The notes beneath the pieces were generated by a model. That model was not told the origin of the DNA and searched no databases. It was given only the letters and a program-made list of their open reading frames with translations. 64,000 nucleotides of DNA, taken from positions 1 through 64,000 of the forward strand of contig BEHT01000006.1 of assembly GCA_002898575.1 (NCBI GenBank). Reading direction: 5' to 3'. Origin of the DNA: a bacterium HR17 (GTDB lineage: Bacteria > Armatimonadota > Fervidibacteria > Fervidibacterales > Fervidibacteraceae). Shown one piece after another: positions 35,768-43,671 of the stretch. Position numbers and translations under genes: made by a program. The stretch's first letter is position 1. Each line of letters begins with the position of its first letter.

Positions 35768-36859
35768 GTGGCAGCGACGATGACGCTGGACGATATCCTC
35801 CGCGTCGCCTTGCAGCGCAACTGCTCCGATGTGCACCTGAAAGCCGGTGCGCCACCGATGTTTCGCCTCTACGGTGAACTTTACAAAGCCAACGCGCCAC
35901 CGCTGACGCCGGACGATGTCCGTCGGTTGGCTTACAGCACCTTGACGCCGGAGCAAATCGCGCAATTTGAGCGACGGCGCGAATTAGATTTCGCGTTCAC
36001 CGCTGCCGATGGGGTACGCGTTCGCGCCAACTTGGCGCTTCAGCGCAACACGCCCGTCGCGTTCTACCGGCTCATTCCGCCACGCATCCCGTCCTTTGAG
36101 GAGTTAGGGTTACCATCCATCGTGCGCTACTTTTGTGAGCGCCCGCGCGGGATCGTCTTGGTGACGGGTCCTGCAGGTGCGGGCAAAACGACGACGCTTG
36201 CGTCAATGATTGACTACATCAATCAACGGTTTCCATTGCACATCATCACGGTAGAAGACCCCATTGAGTTCGTCCATCAAGACAAAATGGCACTGGTCAA
36301 TCAGCGGGAAGTCGGACGCGACACGCACTCGTTCGCCAACGCCCTCAAATACGCCCTGCGGGAAGACCCCGATGTCATCCTCATCGGCGAAATGCGGGAC
36401 TTGGAGACCATCGCCCTCGCCATCACCGCCGCCGAAACCGGGCACTTGGTCTTCGCGACACTGCACACCGTGGACGCGCCGCAAACGATTGACCGCATCA
36501 TTGATGTGTTCCCGACCCATCAACAGCAGCAAATTCGGATGCAATTATCGGTGAGCCTTGTCGGCGTCATTGCCCAACGGTTGCTGCGGCGCGCCGATGG
36601 CAAGGGCATGGTCGCCGCCTTTGAAGTGTTGGTCGGCACCAGCGCGGCACGAGCGCTCATCCGTGAGGGCAAAACCTTTCAACTGCCTTCGGTCATTCAG
36701 ACCGGATTGCGACAAGGGATGATGAGCCTGGAACACAGCCTCGCGCAACTGGTGCTACAAGGGTTAGTGCGCATGGAAGACGCCTTGGCGGAAGCCAACA
36801 ACCCCGACTACTTGCGCGAGTTAGTCCAACAAGGCAAGAAGGGGTCGGCATCGCTATGA
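35768..36859 (+). CDS. Second PilT-type ATPase (PilT/PilU paralogue)
   Basis: A 363-residue paralogue of the preceding gene with the same order of motifs: SDVHLKAGAPPMFRLYGE, Walker A GPAGAGKTT (residues 134-142), DVILIGEMRDLET, GHLVFATLHT. The C-terminal motif is AARALIREGK, nearer the PilT AIRNLIRE consensus than in the first copy. Start GTG 35768 follows GGTGGAGGTGA. Tandem PilT/PilU pairs elsewhere act as primary and accessory retraction motors. A 71-bp block (36384-36454) is identical to 35247-35317 in the first gene. Its TGA overlaps the ATG of the next gene (ATGA). Confidence 0.85.
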   Translation: MAATMTLDDILRVALQRNCSDVHLKAGAPPMFRLYGELYKANAPPLTPDDVRRLAYSTLTPEQIAQFERRRELDFAFTAADGVRVRANLALQRNTPVAFYRLIPPRIPSFEELGLPSIVRYFCERPRGIVLVTGPAGAGKTTTLASMIDYINQRFPLHIITVEDPIEFVHQDKMALVNQREVGRDTHSFANALKYALREDPDVILIGEMRDLETIALAITAAETGHLVFATLHTVDAPQTIDRIIDVFPTHQQQQIRMQLSVSLVGVIAQRLLRRADGKGMVAAFEVLVGTSAARALIREGKTFQLPSVIQTGLRQGMMSLEHSLAQLVLQGLVRMEDALAEANNPDYLRELVQQGKKGSASL

Positions 36860-37917
36860 AGGACGGCTGGGCGTATTGGCGACGGGATGTAAGCCGATGG
36901 TTGCTCCAAATCGGCAGCGCCCTTGCCGCACTCACTTTGGCTTACTTGCTTTGGGGTGGGCTACGCGGGCATTTCACAAACCCTGTAGACCCTTACCGAG
37001 TCAGCATGGTCGCTAACACCTTGGGTTACTTTTTGTATTGCTGCGGTTGGGCAATTGCCCTGGGGTTGCTCGGTTATTTCTGGGACTGGCGCCCGATCGG
37101 TGTCATCATGCTGGTGAGCAGCGCGGTTGCGTGGTTTGTCGTTCCCTTCCTGTTCGCGGCGGTCGCAGGGACCAACACGGGGTTGGTCATGCAAGGCGCT
37201 TATGCGATGCGCAGTTTGCTGACACCCCTGCTTTTGGTCGGGTTGGGACAAGCGGTCTGGGCGTTCGTGGACTATTGGCGCTACGGACCGACGCTGCGAT
37301 GGTATGCCCGCCAAAACGCTCAACTGGTCGTGCAAGTGCGTCAGCCGGAAAAAAAGCGACCGCGACGCCGTCCGTGGCTGACACCGCTATCCCCTTGCTG
37401 GAAAATGCCTGTCGTGGAACGGCTGATGTGCGAACATTGCCCCGTTAAGCACCGCAATCGCCCGTGTTGGAAACTCAAAGGAGGCTGTCAATGCAACCCG
37501 CAAATCGTAGATGCGTTGGTGACGGGGCTATCCGCGCGGGAAGGGTTGAAAGTTGACTCGTTGGCAACGGGCACGCTGTTGGGTTGGCAGAAAGGACAGC
37601 GTCCGCCCTGCCACCGTTGCGCCATCTATTTGTTGCACCAACAAGTCAAATATGATTGGCTGGCACCCATCAGTTTCTTCGCCCCACCCGTTTTGCTGGT
37701 GCTATTCTGGGGACAGTATCAAACCCTTTACAGCGCGGCAGTGGCGTGGCTTAACCGGTTGTGGATGCAAATTGCGTTTACCCCACCGACATCGTTTGAC
37801 CCGTTAGGCTTGAACAACGCGACGATGGCTGTTTATGTGGCGGTTGTGTTGTGCGTCGTCGTCATGGTGTATGCGTTGCGTTGGGTGGAGTTCGCCCTCT
37901 TTCGGCTTTACTGGTGA
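36856..37917 (+). CDS. Cys-rich multi-spanning membrane protein coupled to pilT
   Basis: A 353-residue protein I cannot assign to a family. About four TM helices lie in residues 15-140 and two to three in residues 270-345. Between them is a basic, Cys-rich soluble region (about 165-265) with CEHCPVKHRNRPCWKLKGGC, then C-x-C and later PPCHRC, suitable for binding one or two metal ions or an iron-sulfur cluster. The start ATG overlaps the TGA of the second pilT gene by four bases (ATGA), so translation is coupled. That coupling suggests a membrane partner of the pilus-retraction motors; this is inference. Confidence 0.6.
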   Translation: MKDGWAYWRRDVSRWLLQIGSALAALTLAYLLWGGLRGHFTNPVDPYRVSMVANTLGYFLYCCGWAIALGLLGYFWDWRPIGVIMLVSSAVAWFVVPFLFAAVAGTNTGLVMQGAYAMRSLLTPLLLVGLGQAVWAFVDYWRYGPTLRWYARQNAQLVVQVRQPEKKRPRRRPWLTPLSPCWKMPVVERLMCEHCPVKHRNRPCWKLKGGCQCNPQIVDALVTGLSAREGLKVDSLATGTLLGWQKGQRPPCHRCAIYLLHQQVKYDWLAPISFFAPPVLLVLFWGQYQTLYSAAVAWLNRLWMQIAFTPPTSFDPLGLNNATMAVYVAVVLCVVVMVYALRWVEFALFRLYW

Positions 37918-38036
37918 ACCGCTGCCGTCCGACCCCAGAATTGCGGCGGGTGAGGGCGCGCCCCCTCCAACTGACGGCGCTGCCGAAGGGGCGATCGTCG
38001 CATAGCAGCGCACCGAAGGGCATGCCTACCGGTTGC

Positions 38037-38061
38037 AACGCGCTATAATTGACAGCGCGTT
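38037..38061 (+). promoter_or_regulatory. Probable tRNA promoter -10 box inside an 8-bp inverted repeat
   Basis: A perfect TATAAT (38044-38049) lies 16 bases before the tRNA-Val(CAC) gene. It is flanked by AACGCGCT (38037-38044) and AGCGCGTT (38054-38061), a perfect inverted repeat around the -10 box. No good -35 is seen. The repeat may be an operator or chance. Confidence 0.4.
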
Positions 38062-38065
38062 CAGT

Positions 38066-38140
38066 GGGCGGTTAGCTCAGGGGCAGAGCGCTTGCTTCAC
38101 GAGCAAGAGGTCGCAGGTTCAATTCCTGCACCGCCCACCA
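38066..38140 (+). tRNA. tRNA-Val (anticodon CAC)
   Basis: The acceptor stem is GGGCGGT/ACCGCCC and the D stem is GCTC/GAGC. The anticodon stem is CTTGC/GCAAG with loop TTCACGA, giving CAC. The T arm is GCAGG-TTCAATT-CCTGC. CCA is encoded at 38138-38140, followed directly by a T-rich run (38141-38151) that can act in termination. Confidence 0.95.
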
Positions 38141-38167
38141 TTTTTCTTTTTGCGGGAGGCGGTGCAG

Positions 38168-39292
38168 GTGTCGGAAGAGCAGAAAGGGCAGTTCATCAAT
38201 GCGGTGAAAGCAGGCGAGGCGGACCAAGTTCGGACGCTGCTGCAAAGCAGTTCCTTCTTGCGCGACCACATTGACGCCCCTTGGTTTGACTTTGAGGCTC
38301 CCGCCATCGTTTACGCCGCCAGCCGCAGGAACCGAGCCGTGATTGAGGCGTTGTTAGAGCACGGTGCGGACATCAACGCCAAAAGCCAATGGTGGGCGGG
38401 CGGCTGCTCAGCACTGCACACGGTGTCAAGTCCCTTGTTTAGTTACGACCCTGAACTGGCAGCCTATCTCATACAGCACGGCGCGACGATAGACGCCCAC
38501 GCCGCCGCTGGGTTAGGTATGCTTGACAAATTGGTAGAGTTGATCACTGCCGACCCTCACGCTGTCCACGCCTGCGGACCTGATGGCATGACACCGTTGC
38601 ATTTTGCTGCAACGCCTCAGGTCGCAGAATTGCTGCTGGCGTATGGCGCCGACATCAACGCTCGCGACAACGACCACAACGGCACACCAGCCCAATGGGC
38701 GGTCACTCACCGTCTTGATGTTTGCCGCTACCTGATTGAGCGTGGCGCAGAGGCAGACATTTTTCTCTTCTGCGCTGTGGGTGACAGAGAGCGGGTTCAA
38801 TTGGCGCTGCAAGCCGACCCACACTTGGTCTACGCGCAAACTTCGGGTGACGCTCCTGGCGGTCATGTCTACACCTACACAATAGGCGTTCCGTCCACAC
38901 CGCTCCATGTGGCGGCTGAGTTCAATCGGTGTGAGGTCGCTCGGCTGTTGCTGAAAGCGGGGAGCGATGTCGCTGCACGCGGCCCACACGGCGGGACGCC
39001 GTTGCATTTGGCGGCGTGGCACGGGCATATTGAGATGGTGGACTTGCTGCTGGATTACGACCCGCCGTTGGATTCGCCCTGCGAAGATTTCGGAAGCCCA
39101 CCGTTGGGTTGGGCAGTGCATGGGTCAGCGCATTGTCGTGACCCCCATGCAAATCACACCGCCGTCGTTGAACGGCTGATTGCCGCCGGCGCCTCGGTGC
39201 ACATCCCCGGCAACAAATGGGGTGAACCGTTGACGGCGATGGGCACGGAAACGATCGCCGCCCTTTTACGCCGGCACGGAGCGACGCCTTGA
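38168..39292 (+). CDS. Ankyrin-repeat protein
   Basis: A 374-residue cytoplasmic protein made of about seven ankyrin repeats; examples are EALLEHGADINAKS, TPLHFAATPQVAELLLAYG, TPLHVAAEFNRCEVARLLLK and TPLHLAAWHGHIEMVDLLL. These mediate protein binding. The open frame runs back through the tRNA gene, so the start must be later: GTG 38168 is chosen because GGGAGG at 38154-38159 lies 8 bases upstream (GTG 38162 is too close). Partner unknown; it stands alone between a tRNA and a glycosyltransferase gene. Confidence 0.8.
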   Translation: MSEEQKGQFINAVKAGEADQVRTLLQSSSFLRDHIDAPWFDFEAPAIVYAASRRNRAVIEALLEHGADINAKSQWWAGGCSALHTVSSPLFSYDPELAAYLIQHGATIDAHAAAGLGMLDKLVELITADPHAVHACGPDGMTPLHFAATPQVAELLLAYGADINARDNDHNGTPAQWAVTHRLDVCRYLIERGAEADIFLFCAVGDRERVQLALQADPHLVYAQTSGDAPGGHVYTYTIGVPSTPLHVAAEFNRCEVARLLLKAGSDVAARGPHGGTPLHLAAWHGHIEMVDLLLDYDPPLDSPCEDFGSPPLGWAVHGSAHCRDPHANHTAVVERLIAAGASVHIPGNKWGEPLTAMGTETIAALLRRHGATP

Positions 39293-39438
39293 CCCGTAGG
39301 TCATATAGGTCATAAGCCCAACAGCCGACCCTATTCATCATCGGACGGGAAAGTCTCCTCTGCCCCACCTCCATCGCTTTGCCGCAGAAATCTCCATGCG
39401 GCGAGCGCCCAGTGAGTTGCGATAAACTGGTGAGCGGC

Positions 39439-40182
39439 ATGGGGATGAAATTGACGGTCATTGTGCCTGTTTACAACGAGCGCGTCACGGTGCTCACAGT
39501 GCTGGAAAAGGTCAAAGCGCTGCCTGTCAGCAAGGAGATCATCGTCGTGGACAACGCGTCCACCGACGGAACGCGGGAATTGTTGGCGGCGCTGGACGAC
39601 CCCGAAGTGCGGGTCATTCTACAGGCGAAAAATTTGGGCAAAGGCGCATCAGTGAAGTTGGGCTTTGCGCTGGCAAAGGGCGAATGGGTCATCATCCAAG
39701 ACGCCGACTTGGAATATGACCCGCAAGACATTTTGCGTCTGCTGGAACACGCTGAACGCACAGGCAAGGTCGCCGTGTTCGGGTCGCGATTGCTGACGGG
39801 CAACCCACAAGGTATGTGGGCGTTCTACTGGGGGCGGGTCGTGCTGAACCTGGTTTTTCGCACGCTGTTTGCTGCCCCCACAACTGATGTCGCAACTTGC
39901 TACAAACTCCTTCGCGCCGATATCGCCAAGCAATTGCGGTTGCGGTGCAGCGGGTTTGACCTGGACTTTGAGTTGGCGGCGGCGTTGTGCCGCTTGGGTC
40001 ACGCCATCGCCGAAGTGCCCATCACTTATCGCCCCCGCACCATCGCTGAAGGCAAAAAAATTCGCCCGTTGGACGGGCTGAAAGCCATCGCCACGATGTT
40101 GCGTGTGCGCTCCACGCCGAGGCGGTTGCTTCATCGCCCTATCGCAATACCGACCTCGCCAGAAAAAGGCACACCCGTGTAA
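39439..40182 (+). CDS. GT2 glycosyltransferase (dolichyl/polyprenyl-phosphate mannosyltransferase-like)
   Basis: A 247-residue family 2 glycosyltransferase. LTVIVPVYNE, IIVVDNASTDGT, KNLGKGASVKLGF and the metal-binding DADLEYDPQD are the expected GT-A fold motifs, and EVPITYRPRTIAEGKKIRPLDGLKAI is typical of DPM1-type enzymes that charge a polyprenyl phosphate with a sugar. ATG 39439 and 39445 are both possible starts (GGTGAG at 39429-39434). No TM helix follows, so it is a soluble or peripheral type. It is 46 bases upstream of the methyltransferase/MTHFR gene. Confidence 0.8.
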   Translation: MGMKLTVIVPVYNERVTVLTVLEKVKALPVSKEIIVVDNASTDGTRELLAALDDPEVRVILQAKNLGKGASVKLGFALAKGEWVIIQDADLEYDPQDILRLLEHAERTGKVAVFGSRLLTGNPQGMWAFYWGRVVLNLVFRTLFAAPTTDVATCYKLLRADIAKQLRLRCSGFDLDFELAAALCRLGHAIAEVPITYRPRTIAEGKKIRPLDGLKAIATMLRVRSTPRRLLHRPIAIPTSPEKGTPV

Positions 40183-40228
40183 AGGTCGCACTACATTTGA
40201 TCTGCGCTTCAAAGGGGGATGCATCGCA

Positions 40229-42112
40229 ATGCCAGCCGAGCGCGGGCGCCAACTGCTAGAACGGTTGCGCGAACAAATCGTCATCGGCGACGGCGCAATG
40301 GGCACGGAGTTGTGGCGGCGCGGTCTCCCGCAGGGGTTGTTGCCCGAACAAGCCAACTTGACCGCACCCGAACTTGTCAGGCGCATCCATTACGACTACT
40401 TGGCAGCAGGTGCACAAATCGCCACGACCAACACTTTTGGTGCCAACCCCTTGCGGTTGACGCCCTTGGGGTTGGACAAGAAATTGGACGACATTGTGGC
40501 GACCGCCGTGCGGTTAGCCCGCGAAGCCGTCGCTGAAAGGCACGCTGACGCCTTCATCGCCGGCTCCGTCGGACCTGTCGGGCGGCTGAAGGACCCGTTG
40601 GAATTGACCGATGACGACCTTGACAATGCCTATCGGGCTTTAATTCTTGCCCTCGCCGATGCGGGCGTGGATGTTTTGCTGTTAGAGACTTTCGTGGACC
40701 TGAGCGATTTGCGCCGCGCTGTCAAAATCGCCAAGCAGACAACCGATTTACCCGTCATCGCCCAATTGGCGGCATTGGACGAAGGCGGACGGGGCACCGA
40801 AGGGCGGGCGGCGTTGGCGGTCTTTGAGTTGGAGAAGTTGGGCATTGACGGCATCGGGACAAACTGCGGCGTTTCGCCGACCCGCAACTTGAGCGTCGTC
40901 CAAGCGTTGGCGCGCTTGACCGATTTGCCTATTACAGCGTTCCCTAACCTGGGTTACGCGCAATATGTGGACGGGCGCTTCGTCTATCTCGGTAACCCCG
41001 ACGAATTTGCGGGGCTGGGCGAAGAGTTGTGGCGGTTGGGCGCTAACCTCATCGGGGGTTGTTGCGGGACGACCCCTGAACATATCCGTTTGCTGGCAGA
41101 ACGCCTGAAAAGCAAAACGCCCCAACCCCGCATCACCCGCCGCATTGAAGTTAAGCCCGAAGAGCAGCCGAAACTCAAATCGCCCATGCCCAACTTTTTG
41201 AGCAAGGTCGGCAGTGAACCCGTTGTCATCGTGGAGTTGGACCCGCCACGCGGGTTGGATTACGAGCCGATTGTGGAGGGGGCGAAACTTTTGGCGCGAG
41301 CGGGTGTGGACGCCATCAGCATCGGCGACAACTCCCTTGCCTCCATTCGGCTGAGCAATTTAGTGATGGCGCTTTTGATTCAGCGCGAAACAGGGTTGCC
41401 GACCATCTGCCACTTCGCCGGACGCGACCATAACTTGATCGGAGCGCAATCGTTGCTGATGGGCATGGCGGTGTTGGGCATCCCCGCTGTGCTAGCGGTG
41501 ACGGGTGACCCTGCCCGTTTGGCACCTGATGTCGGTGCCAGCAGCGTCTACGACCTGAACAGCTTTCAAATCATTGAGTTGCTGAGCAAACTCAACCGAG
41601 GGGTCAATTGGGTAGACGCGCCTATCGGCAAGCGGACAGATTTTCTTATCGGTGCGGGGTTCAACCCCAATGTGCCCAACTTGGCGGCGGAAGTCAAGCG
41701 GCTCAAACGCAAAGTAGAAAAAGGTGCGCAATTTGCCTTGACGCAAGCGGTGTTTGACCCCGACCGCATCAAAGCGTGCGGGCAAGTCATGCAAGAAGTC
41801 GGCATCCCCATTTTCGTCGGCATCGGAATCCTCATCAGCGCCCGCAACGCTGCGTTTTGGAAAACCGTGCCCGGCGTGCGGATGCCTGACACCCTCTTGC
41901 AGCGAATGGAAAAGGCTCCGAAGGACAAGCAACTCACGGAAGGCATTGCCATCGCCCAAGAGTTGATTGAAATTGCCTTGCGCCATTGCCCTGGCGTTTT
42001 CCTTGTCCCACCGTTTTCCCGCGCCGAATACGCCTTGCCGTTGGTGGAGTTCGTCCGCAATGGCGGAGAAATTGCTTGGCTTAGCCACCAAGCGGTAAGT
42101 GAGGGGAACTGA
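40229..42112 (+). CDS. Bifunctional homocysteine S-methyltransferase / methylenetetrahydrofolate reductase
   Basis: A 627-residue fusion of two one-carbon enzymes. Residues about 1-295 form a homocysteine S-methyltransferase barrel with zinc ligands in GTNCGVSP (Cys213) and IGGCCGTTPEH (Cys278, Cys279). Residues about 325-610 form a MetF-type flavin-dependent methylenetetrahydrofolate reductase (VVIVELDPPRGLDYEP, then FICHFAG-like TICHFAGRDHN, and GIPAVLAVTGDPARL). The same fusion is known as YitJ-type. It should make and use methyl groups for methionine. AAAGGGGG precedes ATG 40229. No SAM riboswitch or T-box is visible in the 46-base leader. Confidence 0.9.
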   Translation: MPAERGRQLLERLREQIVIGDGAMGTELWRRGLPQGLLPEQANLTAPELVRRIHYDYLAAGAQIATTNTFGANPLRLTPLGLDKKLDDIVATAVRLAREAVAERHADAFIAGSVGPVGRLKDPLELTDDDLDNAYRALILALADAGVDVLLLETFVDLSDLRRAVKIAKQTTDLPVIAQLAALDEGGRGTEGRAALAVFELEKLGIDGIGTNCGVSPTRNLSVVQALARLTDLPITAFPNLGYAQYVDGRFVYLGNPDEFAGLGEELWRLGANLIGGCCGTTPEHIRLLAERLKSKTPQPRITRRIEVKPEEQPKLKSPMPNFLSKVGSEPVVIVELDPPRGLDYEPIVEGAKLLARAGVDAISIGDNSLASIRLSNLVMALLIQRETGLPTICHFAGRDHNLIGAQSLLMGMAVLGIPAVLAVTGDPARLAPDVGASSVYDLNSFQIIELLSKLNRGVNWVDAPIGKRTDFLIGAGFNPNVPNLAAEVKRLKRKVEKGAQFALTQAVFDPDRIKACGQVMQEVGIPIFVGIGILISARNAAFWKTVPGVRMPDTLLQRMEKAPKDKQLTEGIAIAQELIEIALRHCPGVFLVPPFSRAEYALPLVEFVRNGGEIAWLSHQAVSEGN

Positions 42113-42135
42113 GTCTGAAAAATGAGGTGATAGCG

Positions 42136-42648
42136 ATGCGTTTGGCACCGGAGCAATGCAAGCGCGAAGCGTTACGCTACTTGCCACAGCGGTTTGGCGT
42201 CCCAATAGAGGTGCTGGACCGCTTCCACTACTTGTGGAGCGGTGGTGCTATCTGGCTGACGACCGTGCCGTTGGAACTGATTCCGCAGCACCGTGCGGTG
42301 CTACGGGTCGGGTTGCGGGCGTTGCGCAAGGTGCCCAACGGTTGGAAACCGACGACCCCGCTATTGCAACTCCTTGACAGCCACATCGTGCGCCACCGTA
42401 TCGCCTTGACAGAAGAGCAATGGCGCCAACTGCTAGCGGGGCAACCGATAGATTGCGTGCGGGAACAGTTGCCCACTGAGGGCTGGTCACCGGGCTATGT
42501 GGCGTTGGCGCTGGGTGGGATCGTGGTAGGCTGCGGTTACTTCAACGGACGGCTCTTGGCGCATCAACTGTCCAAAGTCCGCGCTACTGAACTGGCGGAA
42601 GCCTTTGGGTTGACATCGGTGGCGGAAGGCGCAGAAGATGACGAGTGA
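42136..42648 (+). CDS. Stand-alone RsmF/NOL1-NOP2 C-terminal (PUA-like) domain protein
   Basis: A 170-residue protein resembling the C-terminal RNA-binding region of RsmF/NOL1-NOP2-sun methyltransferases: QRFGVPIEVLDRFHYLWSGG, AVLRVGLRALRKVPNGWKPT, GWSPGYVALALGGIVVGCGY and FNGRLLAHQLSKVRA. No methyltransferase motif is present, so it would bind rRNA or tRNA without modifying it. ATG 42136 is preferred to GTG 42127, which sits inside the binding site GAGGTGA. The family match is by pattern and moderate. It follows the methionine-cycle gene by 23 bases and ends 3 bases from a convergent gene. Confidence 0.5.
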   Translation: MRLAPEQCKREALRYLPQRFGVPIEVLDRFHYLWSGGAIWLTTVPLELIPQHRAVLRVGLRALRKVPNGWKPTTPLLQLLDSHIVRHRIALTEEQWRQLLAGQPIDCVREQLPTEGWSPGYVALALGGIVVGCGYFNGRLLAHQLSKVRATELAEAFGLTSVAEGAEDDE

Positions 42649-42651
42649 CCG

Positions 42652-43650
42652 TTAGCGCCGGCGCAAGGCGTCGGCGACCGCTGTTTGCACAGCCTCAAAG
42701 TGGTCCGTGCCGTCGGCGATCAATTGCCGGGCGATCCACCGCACTGTCTGCCTCCCTTCGTCGGTCAGATATTCAACGGGCGATTTGCCGTCCACACGGG
42801 CGAGCATCAATGCCGCCAATGTCCGAACGGCATCGCGTTCGCGGTCTGTTCGGTCGGGCAACCCGACCTCGCTCCAGTAAACGCTCCACAACCGCACCGC
42901 TTCGTTCAAATGCTTCAGTGACCGCAGGTGGATGGCTTTGAGGAGCAGGTGGTTGGTGCAAAAGGCGATGTCAAAAGCGGGGTTGCCGTAATGCGCCACC
43001 TCGCAGTCCAACACCCAAAGGCGTCCGTCGGGCAATAGCAGCAAGTTTTTGGGGCTATAGTCGCCGTGAACGAGGCAGCGGCGCACTGTCAACAGTGGCG
43101 CCGTCGCCGCTTCAATGGGCGCTTTCAAGTCAGGGTGGCGTTGAGCGATCGTCACGAAGTAGGGGTCAATCCGCAACTCCACAAAGTTGCTCAAGTCACC
43201 AAAATCGCGCTGCACCTGCGGACGGTCGCAGGTCGCCCAATGCAAGCGGGCTAAGGTGTGAGCGACGCGTTCGGTCACCGTCGGGTCAACGATGCCGCTT
43301 AGCAAGTCCTGCTTCCAGGTTCGGCTACCGTTGGGAGCGCATTCCAAAGCGCAAGCGAAATGGTCGCGGTCTTCCCAAAGTACTTGTGGGGCGACATCGG
43401 TGCCGACAAATTGCCGCAGCGCCCGCAAGCACGCCGCTTCACGGAGAATGCGCGATCGGTCCGCCACCCATTCGTCTTGCACCCGTAGTTGCCCCAACGC
43501 CTGCTTGACGACAAACGCCTCATCGCCTACCTGCACCTTGACGACCAAATTGGAGACACCACCGCCTAAGACGGTCAGACGCACCGCAGCGTCGGTGGGG
43601 GGCAACCGACGCCGCACCAATTGCTCAACGGCTTGCAAGTCCGCGTCCAT
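42652..43650 (-). CDS. Aminoglycoside phosphotransferase (APH)-fold small-molecule kinase
   Basis: A 332-residue kinase-fold protein. The nucleotide loop is LTVLGGGVSNLVVKV, the lysine is in AFVVKQALG, the catalytic loop is LVHGDYSPKNLLL and the metal Asp is in VLDCEVAHYGNPAFD. The pattern is closest to methylthioribose-kinase-like and other APH members that phosphorylate small metabolites or sugars rather than antibiotics. No resistance role should be inferred. It is single, convergent with the RsmF-tail gene, and starts at ATG 43650. Confidence 0.7.
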   Translation of the reverse strand: MDADLQAVEQLVRRRLPPTDAAVRLTVLGGGVSNLVVKVQVGDEAFVVKQALGQLRVQDEWVADRSRILREAACLRALRQFVGTDVAPQVLWEDRDHFACALECAPNGSRTWKQDLLSGIVDPTVTERVAHTLARLHWATCDRPQVQRDFGDLSNFVELRIDPYFVTIAQRHPDLKAPIEAATAPLLTVRRCLVHGDYSPKNLLLLPDGRLWVLDCEVAHYGNPAFDIAFCTNHLLLKAIHLRSLKHLNEAVRLWSVYWSEVGLPDRTDRERDAVRTLAALMLARVDGKSPVEYLTDEGRQTVRWIARQLIADGTDHFEAVQTAVADALRRR

Positions 43651-43671
43651 TTGCGTTCACCCCGCACCCCA

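Noticed and set aside
35768-36859. The second ATPase as PilB/GspE rather than PilT
   Set aside because: It lacks the long N-terminal domain and the zinc tetracysteine motif of PilB/GspE, and it has a PilT-like C-terminal motif.
38033-38167. Extension of the ankyrin protein back through the tRNA-Val gene
   Set aside because: The tRNA is complete and processed; a GGGAGG site directs the start to GTG 38168.
40183-40228. SAM riboswitch or T-box ahead of the methionine-cycle gene
   Set aside because: The 46-base gap is too short and shows no such fold; the upstream gap of cysK also lacks one.
42652-43650. Aminoglycoside resistance kinase
   Set aside because: Only the general APH fold is shown; the pattern is closer to metabolite kinases and there is no resistance context.
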